From the NCBI GenBank assembly GCA_025936825.1, contig JAICSO010000013.1:1-64000 (forward strand): DNA of 64,000 nucleotides, written 5' to 3'. The first letter of the stretch is position 1; the number at the start of each line of letters is the position of its first letter. Shown here piece after piece: positions 53,489-62,700 of the stretch. The notes under the pieces are model-generated. The model worked only from the letters and a program-made list of their open reading frames with translations. It searched no databases and was not told where the DNA came from. Position numbers and translations under genes: made by a program. The stretch comes from Terriglobales bacterium (GTDB taxonomy: Bacteria; Acidobacteriota; Terriglobia; Terriglobales; Acidobacteriaceae).

Positions 53489-54139
53489 ATGGTCAATGGC
53501 GAACAGCCTATTCATTTTGCCAATGCGACGCTCGGAACCCAGCGTCACATTTGCGCTTTTTTTCACTCTCCGGATGAAGAATACCGCACATTGCTTCCGT
53601 TCATTCGCGAAGGCCTCGAACGCGGGGAAAAGGCATTTCATATAGTTGATCCCCAATTGATGGAAGACCATTTTCACCGCCTACAAGATGCAGGAATTGA
53701 AACCGAGAAGGCGCGCGAGCGGGGGCAGTTGGTGGTGAAGCGCTGGCAAGATGCGTATTTGCGCGATGGCCATTTTGACCAGGACCGTATGTTGGCACTG
53801 ATCGAAGAAGTACTCACCGCGGGCCCGAAGGAGGGTTACGCGTTAACTCGGCTCGTCGCCCACATGGAATGGGCGTTGGAAGATTTTCCGGGCGTCAACG
53901 ATCTGGTGGAATATGAAACGCGCCTGAATTTCGTGCTACCGAAGTACAAAGATCCCGTCATATGAACCTATGACTGCGCCAAGTTTGGCGCCGGGATTGC
54001 AATGGATATTCTCAGGACCCACCCGATGGTGATCCTTGGGGGCGTGCTGCAGAGGAACCCATTCTTCGTACCACCGGCGGAGTTCCTCGCCGAACTCCGC
54101 GAACGTGGCGCATATGGGTCGCGCTCGACAGTAGCATAG
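53489..54139 (+). CDS. MEDS-domain sensor with an in-frame TGA at the conserved Cys (candidate selenoprotein)
   Basis: ATG 53489 has GGAGGT upstream at good spacing. The frame shows the MEDS (DcmR sensory) domain: HICAFFHSPDEEY at the start, then FIREGLERGEKAFHIVDP and EYETRLNFVLPKYKDPVI. There it meets TGA at 53963-53965. Reading on in the same frame gives TYDCAKFGAGIAMDILRTHP, then MVILGGVLQRNPFFVPPAEF and LAELRERG, which is the normal end of the domain, to TAG at 54137. Family members usually read VICTYD at this point, so the TGA replaces the conserved Cys. With read-through the product is 216 residues and stops five bases before the kinase gene. Termination at TGA would give 158 residues. 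The domain is thought to sense small carbon compounds through conserved His and Cys. Confidence 0.75.
53976..53991 (+). promoter_or_regulatory. SECIS-like hairpin after the TGA of the MEDS gene
   Basis: GCGCCA at 53976-53981 pairs perfectly with TGGCGC at 53986-53991 around the loop AGTT. The loop starts 16 bases after the TGA and has G in second position. This meets the general bacterial SECIS pattern (short stem, small loop, G in the first two bases, 16-37 bases from UGA). Confidence 0.55.
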
Positions 54140-54144
54140 ACAAC

Positions 54145-57100
54145 ATGAATAAGGCTCACAACGAGAACCGGGACCTCCGGCGCCTGCTCCGCGATCTGGT
54201 GGCTTTAGCCACGACACCTGCTGCCTGGGTGGGGCGCGCCCCGGCGCAGATCGCGGAGAGCGTCGCCGATCTCCTTTTGCACACCTTGCGGGCTGATGCT
54301 GTATACATCTGCCTGCGATCGCAAAACTCGATCGAAGTCGTCCGCGACGGGCAGCGCCCTGGGTTTGCCGAGGAGGCTAGAACACTATTATCGAACTCTG
54401 TGCCTGGGAGCCTTTACGTTGACACGATTACCAGTCCTAAGTGGCCAATCTCGCTCAAGGTAGCCGTCCAGCCAATAGGTATTTCAGGCGAAGATGGATT
54501 CATTGTTATCGGTTGCGCGGATGCTGAGTTCCCGAGCGAAGCCGAAAATTTACTTTTATCAGTAGGAGCAAACCAAGCCGCAGTAGCGCTCCGGGCGGCC
54601 CGGTTGCGCGCGGAAGCAGATTCGGAGCGCAATCGTCTTCGCGACTTGCTGGCCCAGGCGCCCGCTGCGATGGGACTGCTGATGGGGCCCGAGCACCGGT
54701 GGACCTACGTCAACGATGAATATGTACGCCTGACTGGTAGGAACGATCCCGATGATTTTCTTGGTAAGAGCGTTGTCGAAAGCTTGCCGGAGATCCGCAC
54801 GCAGGGCTTCATCGAACTGCTCGACGAAGTTTATCGGACGGGAAAACCATTTTTCGGGCGTGAGATGAAAACCAATCTGGAGCGCTCGGCCAGAGGGCTT
54901 TCAAATGAGTCATATTGGGACTTCGTCTACCAGCCGGTCCGCGACGCCGTCGGTCACGTGGACGGCATTCTTGTTCACGCGGTGGAAGTCACTGATCGCG
55001 TGTTAGCCCGAAAAAACATTGAAGAAAGCGAAAGGAAGTATCGGGATCTTGCAGAAAGCGCCACTATTGCTCTTCACTGGGTGGGCGCGGATGGGACGAT
55101 TTTGTGGGCCAACAAAGCAGAACTAGAGATGCTCGCCTATACAGCAGAGGAGTACATTGGTCACAAAATCACGGAATTCCATCTCGATTCTCCCGTGATT
55201 AACGACATTCTAAACCGGCTGTGTCGGGGCGAGAAGCTTCGCGAATACCAAGCGAGGCTGCAAGCGAAGGACGGCTCGATACGGCACGTCATCATCGATT
55301 CGAGCGTCCTATTCGAAAATGGCAAGTTCATTCACACGCGGTGCTTCACTCGCGACATCACCGAACGCAAGCTGGCAGAGCAGCGTCTTCAGCAAAGCGA
55401 GGCCCGTTTCCGTGCAATCGTGGAGACTACACCAGAGTGCGTGAAACTGGTCGCGCGCGACGGCACACTCCTGCACATGAATTCCGCCGGCTTGTCCATG
55501 GTGGAGGCCGAGCGTGCTGAAATGGTGGTCGGAAAGAGTGTCTACGATCTAATTGCACCCGAGGACTGCCTGCGCTTTCGTGAATTCAATGAGCGCATCT
55601 GCCAGGGCGAGCGGGGCTCATTAGAGTTTGACCTCCTTGGACTCAAAGGCACGCGCCGGCATATGGAAACGCATGCGGCTCCGCTCCAGAATCCAGATGA
55701 ATCGCTCGTGCAGCTCGCCGTCACCCGCGACGTCACTGAACGTAAGAACGCTGAGATGGCGTTGAGAGAGAGCGAACAGAAGCTTCGGGTGGTTACGGAC
55801 GCTACGCCCGTCATGATTTGGATGTCGGGAACAGACAAGCTTTGCTACTACTTCAACAAGAGCTGGCTCGACTTTGTGGGACGCGCTCTCGAACAGGAAA
55901 TGGGGAATGGCTGGGCCGAAAACGTCCATCCCGACGACTTTGATCGCTGCTTACAGATTTACGTGTCCAGCTTTGATGCTCGGCAACCGTTCGAGATGGA
56001 ATATCGCCTCCGCCATCACACTGGCGAGTATCGCTGGATTTTGGATCACGGAGTACCACGTCATGGTCCAGATGGAACCTTCGAAGGCTACGTCGGAGGT
56101 TGTCTCGACATTCACGATCAGAAGGAGGCGTCTCAGGCCCGCAGCCGTCTCGCCGCCATTGTGGAATCTTCGGACGAGGCGATTATCAGCAAAGACCTGA
56201 ACGGACTTGTCACGAGTTGGAACCGGCAGGCTGAGCGCTTGTTTGGCTATACAGAACAGGAAATGATTGGCCGCTCAATTCTGACAATTATCCCCCCTGA
56301 ACTTCACCGTGATGAAGACATGATTCTGAGTAAGATCAGGAACGGCGAAAAGATTGATCATTTTGAAACTGTGCGAGTCGCGAAATCAGGCGAAAGAATC
56401 GAGGTCTCAATCTCGATCTCTCCGGTTCGCGATGAGAATGGGCGAGTGGTCGGCGCAGCGAAGATTGCTCGCGACATTCGAGAGAGTAAGAAGATTGAGA
56501 GGACACTCAGGACCACTGAGAAACTGGCTGCGGCTGGCCGCTTGGCAGCAACGGTCGCACACGAAATCAATAACCCTCTCGAAGCCGTGGCGAACCTGGT
56601 TTACCTCGCTAAGCGAGACGTTCGGGATGCAGAGAAGGTGGCTTCCTACTTGAACAGCGCCAAGCAGGAATTGAACCGCGTGGCGCACATCACACGGCAA
56701 ACGCTCGGTTTTTATCGGGACACATCGTCGCCGGTTCGATTCAATGTTGCTAGCACGCTGGATGATGTTTTGGGGTTGTATGAGCGACGATTCGAAACTC
56801 GAAACATCAGAGTGGTCAAGCAGTACGACGACGATGCTGAGATAGTTGCACTGGCTGGCGAGATTCGGCAAGCTTTTTCTAACTTGCTGACCAACGCGCT
56901 GGACGCGATGCCCTCGGCTGGAACGTTATCGTTAAGAATTCACAAAAGCCACAAATGGGATAACGCTCATGCTCCAGGGGTCAGAATCGTTATTGCTGAC
57001 TCCGGCAGTGGCATCTCACCGGAACACAAGCAGAACTTGTTTCAGCCATTCTTCACTACCAAGGCCGATGTGGGTACGGGACTGGGACTTTGGATTACTC

Positions 57101-57264
57101 GTGGCATCATCGAAAAACATGGCGGGTCGATTCGCGCCAGGAGCAGGACGGGACAAAAACATGGAACTACTTTCTCCATGTTTCTTCCCGGCGTCCCAAA
57201 ACATAGTCGGGAGCAAGCGCAACTGGGAACACAGCCAGAACACGAGCTGGTGGCCGGAGATTAG
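54145..57264 (+). CDS. multi-PAS sensor histidine kinase
   Basis: A 1039-residue soluble kinase. A GAF-like region covers residues of about 10-165. Five PAS domains follow, starting near 170 (LLAQAPAAMGLLMGPEHRWT), 295 (YRDLAESATIALHWVGADG), 420 (FRAIVETTPECVKLVARDG), 550 (LRVVTDATPVMIWMSGTD) and 675 (LAAIVESSDEAIISKDLNG). The phosphorylated His is in AATVAHEINNPLEAV near residue 810. The ATPase boxes are NLLTNALDAMPSAG, DSGSGIS and TGLGLWI. There is no membrane segment, so it senses cytoplasmic signals. It starts five bases after the read-through end of the MEDS gene and is followed three bases later by a receiver gene. Confidence 0.92.
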   Translation: MNKAHNENRDLRRLLRDLVALATTPAAWVGRAPAQIAESVADLLLHTLRADAVYICLRSQNSIEVVRDGQRPGFAEEARTLLSNSVPGSLYVDTITSPKWPISLKVAVQPIGISGEDGFIVIGCADAEFPSEAENLLLSVGANQAAVALRAARLRAEADSERNRLRDLLAQAPAAMGLLMGPEHRWTYVNDEYVRLTGRNDPDDFLGKSVVESLPEIRTQGFIELLDEVYRTGKPFFGREMKTNLERSARGLSNESYWDFVYQPVRDAVGHVDGILVHAVEVTDRVLARKNIEESERKYRDLAESATIALHWVGADGTILWANKAELEMLAYTAEEYIGHKITEFHLDSPVINDILNRLCRGEKLREYQARLQAKDGSIRHVIIDSSVLFENGKFIHTRCFTRDITERKLAEQRLQQSEARFRAIVETTPECVKLVARDGTLLHMNSAGLSMVEAERAEMVVGKSVYDLIAPEDCLRFREFNERICQGERGSLEFDLLGLKGTRRHMETHAAPLQNPDESLVQLAVTRDVTERKNAEMALRESEQKLRVVTDATPVMIWMSGTDKLCYYFNKSWLDFVGRALEQEMGNGWAENVHPDDFDRCLQIYVSSFDARQPFEMEYRLRHHTGEYRWILDHGVPRHGPDGTFEGYVGGCLDIHDQKEASQARSRLAAIVESSDEAIISKDLNGLVTSWNRQAERLFGYTEQEMIGRSILTIIPPELHRDEDMILSKIRNGEKIDHFETVRVAKSGERIEVSISISPVRDENGRVVGAAKIARDIRESKKIERTLRTTEKLAAAGRLAATVAHEINNPLEAVANLVYLAKRDVRDAEKVASYLNSAKQELNRVAHITRQTLGFYRDTSSPVRFNVASTLDDVLGLYERRFETRNIRVVKQYDDDAEIVALAGEIRQAFSNLLTNALDAMPSAGTLSLRIHKSHKWDNAHAPGVRIVIADSGSGISPEHKQNLFQPFFTTKADVGTGLGLWITRGIIEKHGGSIRARSRTGQKHGTTFSMFLPGVPKHSREQAQLGTQPEHELVAGD

Positions 57265-57267
57265 AAC

Positions 57268-57630
57268 TTGAAGATCATCGTCGTGGATGATGAGCCAGTA
57301 ATCGCGGATACTTTAGTCAATATTTTGAACGGCGAAGGATACAACGCAATTTCCACGTCCAACGGAAGATCAGCGATCGAGTGGTCGGAGAAATTTCAAC
57401 CGGATGTAGTTGTTAGTGACGTGATTATGCCCGGCCTGAGCGGGGTCGATACGGCAAAAGCGATTTTGAAGCAGCTTCCGAATTGTCGGATTATTCTTTT
57501 CTCCGGCCAAGCTGCTAGTGTGGACCTGGTAGCGCGAGCCAGAGAAGAAGGTTACTCGTTTGAAGTACTCGCCAAACCAGTTGATCCCGACGTACTACTG
57601 AACAAAATCAGCGGCCCCGAAGGCGCGTAG
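57268..57630 (+). CDS. stand-alone response regulator receiver 1
   Basis: A 120-residue receiver starting at TTG 57268, three bases after the kinase stop. The acidic pair is in VVDDEPVIADT, the phospho-acceptor Asp in VVSDVIMPGLSG, and the Lys in VLAKPVDPD. There is no output domain, so it acts through protein contacts or as a phosphate shuttle. It is likely the direct partner of the PAS kinase. Confidence 0.88.
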   Translation: MKIIVVDDEPVIADTLVNILNGEGYNAISTSNGRSAIEWSEKFQPDVVVSDVIMPGLSGVDTAKAILKQLPNCRIILFSGQAASVDLVARAREEGYSFEVLAKPVDPDVLLNKISGPEGA

Positions 57631-57648
57631 GCGTAACGTTCACTCAAA

Positions 57649-58011
57649 ATGCGTTGTCTTGTTATCGATGATGAGAAGTTTGTAGCCGATAGCCTCGCGA
57701 TGATCCTAGAGGGAGATGGTCACGAAGCTGTGGCCGTGTACGACGGCAGCTCAGCGCTCGAAAAAATCAAATCTTTCACTCCCGACTGCGTGATCTCGGA
57801 TGTGATCATGCCGGGGTTGAACGGAATCGAAGTGTGCTCAGCAATCGGAGAGCAATTTCCTAACTGTCAGATCTTGCTTTTCTCCGGGCAAGCGTCAACG
57901 AGCGAACTCATCGACGAAGCCCGCGGTCAGGGTCATTTGTGGGAGCTTTTGCCGAAACCGATCGATCCAGAAGAATTGCTGGCAAAAGTCACGTCTCTTG
58001 GTGCCAAGTAG
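57649..58011 (+). CDS. stand-alone response regulator receiver 2
   Basis: A 120-residue paralogue of the preceding gene (shared IILFSGQA / ILLFSGQA and KPxDP parts). The acceptor Asp is in CVISDVIMPGLNG and the Lys in LLPKPIDPE. The spacing of 18 bases suggests the same transcript. Tandem single-domain receivers could divide the kinase's output or form a phosphate sink. Confidence 0.88.
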   Translation: MRCLVIDDEKFVADSLAMILEGDGHEAVAVYDGSSALEKIKSFTPDCVISDVIMPGLNGIEVCSAIGEQFPNCQILLFSGQASTSELIDEARGQGHLWELLPKPIDPEELLAKVTSLGAK

Positions 58012-58125
58012 AAGCCAAACAAATACCGTTGACCTCAGACGGAATTCCGCGACTACAGTATCTCCCCGATTTACGTCGATTCCAGCTCTGAATTATCACT
58101 GAAGCGATCGAGCCGGAGCCCGCAT

Positions 58126-58419
58126 ATGATTCAGCCACCAAATGCTACATCAGCGCTGGAAATCCGCGTAAATCTCACTCCACTTGCCGCACGAAATAGT
58201 CTCTGGCGAGATCTGTATCTGCAAGCGATCTTTGAGCCTGAACACGCAAAGCTTCCTCAGCGGATACAAGAAGCGGAGAGGGCGTTGATCCGACGCGAGC
58301 ATGAGCTTTGCAACCAACCGGCGAATTCGACTGAGCGCGAAGCCGTAATCAACGCCCTCCACTGCCTCGACGCTCTCCGCCATTGTTCGAAAATGCCACG
58401 CAGAGCAGTGGCGGCATAA
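58126..58419 (+). CDS. small hypothetical protein
   Basis: A 97-residue, helix-rich, charged protein (RIQEAERALIRREHELCNQP, then EREAVINALHCLDAL). No signal peptide or membrane segment is present. It lies between the receiver genes and a small winged-helix-like gene. Similar short proteins are frequent in Acidobacteriota next to signalling genes, but I cannot name a family. Confidence 0.5.
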   Translation: MIQPPNATSALEIRVNLTPLAARNSLWRDLYLQAIFEPEHAKLPQRIQEAERALIRREHELCNQPANSTEREAVINALHCLDALRHCSKMPRRAVAA

Positions 58420-58541
58420 GAATTCCACCACTCCTTTACTTATTTAAAGGCGAGTATTGAAAGCCGGTGCGTGACCGATAATATCGTGTTGCGATGCTCG
58501 CCATATTTTCTTATAGTGGCTCGCGGGTTCCAGATTTCTGA

Positions 58542-58931
58542 ATGGCAACGGAGCACAAAGCGAATGTCGATCAATTCATAAAAGACGAGATCGATACGGT
58601 TCCACACCTCGAAGCCATTCTCCTGGCGTGGCGGGCGCGTGACACTACATGGTCCCCTAGCGAGATGGCGGCCGCTCTATATGTTTCTGAAGAGGTCGCG
58701 TCTGGGATTTTGAGGAACCTCGAAGAAAAACAACTGCTAGTGCGAGTGCCTGGCGAAGAGGTCCGGTACTCGTACAGGTCCGGTTCCGAGGCGCAAGATG
58801 AACTCCTGTTGCAGCTGAACGCCACTTACCAGCGCGAGCTGATACGAATTTCCAGAATGATCCATTCGAAAGCACCTTCAGGTGTGCGAGAATTTGCTCG
58901 ATCTTTCCGCTTCACGAAAGAGGAAAAATAG
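58542..58931 (+). CDS. small protein with winged-helix-like segment
   Basis: A 129-residue protein. Residues of about 25-75 look like a winged helix (TTWSPSEMAAALYVSEEVAS, ILRNLEEKQLLVRVP), followed by a short helix. It could be a DNA-binding or protein-interaction module. Its stop abuts the next start directly (no spacer), so it is cotranscribed with the two small membrane proteins. Confidence 0.6.
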   Translation: MATEHKANVDQFIKDEIDTVPHLEAILLAWRARDTTWSPSEMAAALYVSEEVASGILRNLEEKQLLVRVPGEEVRYSYRSGSEAQDELLLQLNATYQRELIRISRMIHSKAPSGVREFARSFRFTKEEK

Positions 58932-59192
58932 ATGGGGCCGGCAGTTTATATCCTCGGCGCGTTGACGACACTGGTGTGCGCCATCCTCTTGGCGCGTGGA
59001 TACATTCGTTCTCGCGCAAAGCTCCTGCTTTGGAGCGCTCTCTGTTTTTTCGGACTCACGGTATCGAACACCCTGATTTTCATGGATCTAGTTCTGTTTC
59101 CGCAGAAAGATCTTTATTTGTGGCGCCTGACCACAGCAGCCGGGTCGATGCTGATCTTGGTGTACGGGCTGATCTGGGAAGGTGAGAAATGA
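58932..59192 (+). CDS. small membrane protein (DUF5985-type)
   Basis: An 86-residue protein with three hydrophobic helices (VYILGALTTLVCAILLARGY; LLLWSALCFFGLTVSNTLIF; LTTAAGSMLILVYGLIW). It matches the DUF5985 style seen in pairs in proteobacterial and acidobacterial signalling clusters. It overlaps the next gene by four bases. Its function is unknown. Confidence 0.7.
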   Translation: MGPAVYILGALTTLVCAILLARGYIRSRAKLLLWSALCFFGLTVSNTLIFMDLVLFPQKDLYLWRLTTAAGSMLILVYGLIWEGEK

Positions 59193-59455
59193 GGCTGGAA
59201 CCATTTCTCTTAGGAACGATCAGCACTCTGTCGTTCACGGCAGCCCTTTACTTCCTGAAGTTTTGGAAGCGCACCCATGACGGATTGTTCCTAGCCTTTT
59301 CCATAGCGTTCTTCGTCGAGGCAGGAAACAGGATTGCAGTGATCTTTTTGAAGAATCCCAGCGAAGGCAGTCCATCCATCTACTTGATTCGGCTTGGTGC
59401 TTTCCTCATCATCCTGGGTGCCATCCTGCGGAAAAACTACGGCACCAAAAGCTAA
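59189..59455 (+). CDS. small membrane protein (DUF5985-type), second of pair
   Basis: An 88-residue protein with three hydrophobic helices (FLLGTISTLSFTAALYFLKF; LFLAFSIAFFVEAGNRIAVI; YLIRLGAFLIILGAIL). It is a paralogue of the previous gene and translationally coupled to it. The pair may form a membrane complex that reports to the nearby kinase or HAMP-array protein. This is inference from position. Confidence 0.7.
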   Translation: MRLEPFLLGTISTLSFTAALYFLKFWKRTHDGLFLAFSIAFFVEAGNRIAVIFLKNPSEGSPSIYLIRLGAFLIILGAILRKNYGTKS

Positions 59456-59708
59456 ATAAACTCGAGTAAGCTACTTGGTCCTGTAGCGTACCGAGTACGG
59501 AAATCCCCTAGTTTTCTACAGGAAAGACTGTAGAGCAATTAGGCCTGCCTTGCTGTAATACTGAGCACCTCTTTCGTGCGTCGGCTTCGCGCCATTTTAG
59601 TTTCGAAAACATTATGTTTTCACTTCGTCTTGTGGGGCTTTGTCCGGACCGCCAGGGCCTGAATCGGCATGGTTCTGCCTGCCTCGTAATTTCCAAAGGA
59701 ATGAGTCT

Positions 59709-62700
59709 ATGAAGAAGAGCGCCCAGAGTTCTGTCGCAACCATTGAACCCATTGAAACGCATGCACACGGAAATGGTGGAAACGGCGCAGCAGCCGCGGT
59801 CGCCGAATCTCCTGCAGACCTGAGCATTGTCCTCGCCGCTCTGCAAACCATGCGCAACGGAGATTTCTCTGTGCGGCTGCCGGGTTCATGGACGGGCCTC
59901 TCTGGAAAAATAGCTGATACGTTCAATGACATTGTCGCGGCCAATCAGCAGATGGCACAGGAATTGAATCGCGTGGGACAAGTGGTCGGCAAGGAAGGCC
60001 GAACCCGTGAGCGCCTTAAATTCCATGAGGCTCGCGGTGCCTGGGGGCAGATGGAAGCTTCGGTCAATACCCTGGTTGAGGATTTGCTGCGCCCAACGAC
60101 TGAAGTGACGCGTGCTATCGCTGCAGTGGCCCAGGGCAACCTGACCCAAACCGTCCGTATGGACGTCGATGGAAGACCGCTGGAAGGTGAATTCCTGCGT
60201 TCCGCTGACATCGTCAACCGAATGATTCAGCAGCTCAGTGTCTTCACCTCCGAAGTGACGCGTGTAGCTCGCGAAGTTGGTACGGACGGCAAACTCGGCG
60301 GACAGGCGCTGGTGCCCGGAGTCGCCGGAACCTGGAAAGATCTTACCGATTCCGTGAACTCGATGGCCAGCAACCTTACCGGCCAGGTGCGAAACATCGC
60401 CGAAGTGGCAACCGCTGTGGCCAGTGGCGACTTGTCACGCAAAATTACGGTCGACGTCCGCGGCGAAATTCTGCAGCTGAAAGAAGCCATCAACACCATG
60501 GTCGATCAGCTCCGTTCGTTTGCATCGGAAGTGACGCGCGTGGCTCGCGAAGTCGGAACTGACGGCAAACTTGGCGGACAGGCCGTCGTACCCGGCGTCG
60601 CAGGAACTTGGAAGGACCTTACTGACTCTGTAAACGCAATGGCCGGAAACCTAACCGCTCAGGTAAGAAACATCGCCGAGGTTACGACGGCAGTGGCTCG
60701 TGGTGACTTGTCCCGCAAAATCACCGTCGATGTGAAGGGCGAAATTCTAGAACTCAAAGAAACCATTAACACGATGGTGGATCAGCTGAACGCGTTCGCC
60801 GGCGAAGTGACCCGCGTGGCACGTGAAGTGGGAACCGAAGGAAAGCTCGGTGGTCAGGCGCAGGTGCCGGGCGTCGCGGGAACCTGGAAAGATCTCACCG
60901 ATAACGTGAACTTTATGGCCGGAAACCTGACGGCCCAGGTGCGAAATATTGCCGAAGTTGCAACCGCTATTGCTGGCGGTGACTTGTCGCGCAAAATCAC
61001 GGTCGACGTGCGCGGCGAAATCTTGCAGCTGAAAGAAACCCTGAACACGATGGTGGACCAGCTGAACAGGTTTGCTGGAGAAGTAACCCGCGTTGCTCGC
61101 GAAGTCGGGTCGGAAGGACGCCTCGGCGGTCAGGCAAACGTGCCCGGAGTGGCTGGAACCTGGAAAGATCTCACCGACTCGGTCAATTCCATGGCCGGAA
61201 ACCTGACTGCCCAGGTGCGAAATATCGCCGAAGTCACAACAGCTGTGGCCCGCGGCGACTTGTCACGCAAAATTACCGTCGACGTGAAGGGCGAAATTCT
61301 CGAACTGAAGAACACCATTAACACGATGGTGGATCAATTGAACGCATTCGCTGGCGAAGTGACCCGCGTCGCCCGCGAGGTCGGAACCGAAGGCAAGCTC
61401 GGTGGTCAGGCGCAGGTGCCCGGTGTCGCCGGAACCTGGAAGGACCTCACCGACAACGTCAACTTCATGGCCGGCAACTTGACCGCGCAGGTACGAAACA
61501 TTGCCGAAGTGGCAACGGCGGTGGCCAGAGGCGATCTCTCCCGCAAAATTACTGTGGACGTGAAGGGCGAAATCTTGCAGCTGAAAGAAACGCTCAACAC
61601 GATGGTGGATCAGTTGCGGTCGTTCGCGTCAGAAGTCACGCGTGTGGCCCGCGAAGTCGGAACCGACGGCAAACTCGGCGGCCAAGCCCTGGTGCCCGGC
61701 GTCGGCGGTACATGGAAAGATCTCACCGATTCCGTTAACTCGATGGCCAGCAACTTGACCGGTCAGGTGCGAAATATCGCTGAAGTTTCGACGGCCATTG
61801 CCAATGGCGACTTGTCAAAGAAGATCACGGTCAACGTCAGCGGGGAAATCCTGCTGCTGAAAGAAACCATCAACACGATGGTCGATCAGCTCAACGCGTT
61901 CGCAGGTGAAGTCACCCGCGTGGCCCGCGAGGTCGGTTCCGAAGGACGTCTTGGTGGCCAGGCCAACGTGCCGGGAGTCGCTGGAACTTGGAAAGATCTC
62001 ACCGACTCCGTCAACTCGATGGCCGGAAATCTTACGGCGCAAGTACGAAATATCGCCGAAGTCACGACCGCCGTGGCCAGAGGTGACTTGTCGCGCAAGA
62101 TCACAGTCGACGTGAAAGGCGAAATTCTCGAGTTGAAGAACACCATTAATACGATGGTGGACCAACTCAACGCCTTCGCCGGCGAAGTCACCCGCGTTGC
62201 CCGCGAAGTCGGTACCGACGGCAAGCTCGGCGGTCAGGCAGAAGTGCCCGGCGTCGCAGGAACATGGAAAGATCTCACCGACAACGTCAACTTCATGGCC
62301 TCGAACCTCACTGGCCAGGTGCGAAACATCGCGGAAGTCGCAACAGCCATTGCCAATGGCGATTTGTCGAAGAAGATCACCGTCGACGTGCGCGGCGAAA
62401 TCTTGCAGCTGAAAGAAACCTTGAACACGATGGTTGAGCAGCTGCGCTCGTTCGCCGCGGAAGTTACGCGCGTCGCTCGCGAGGTCGGATCAGAGGGGCG
62501 TCTTGGCGGTCAGGCTAACGTGCCTGGCGTGGCAGGAACCTGGAAAGATCTCACCGACTCGGTAAACGCGATGGCCGGCAACCTCACGGCCCAGGTGCGA
62601 AACATCGCCGAAGTCACAACCGCAGTTGCTCGCGGCGACCTCTCCCGCAAGATTACGGTCGACGTGAAAGGTGAAATTCTCGAACTCAAGAACACCATCA

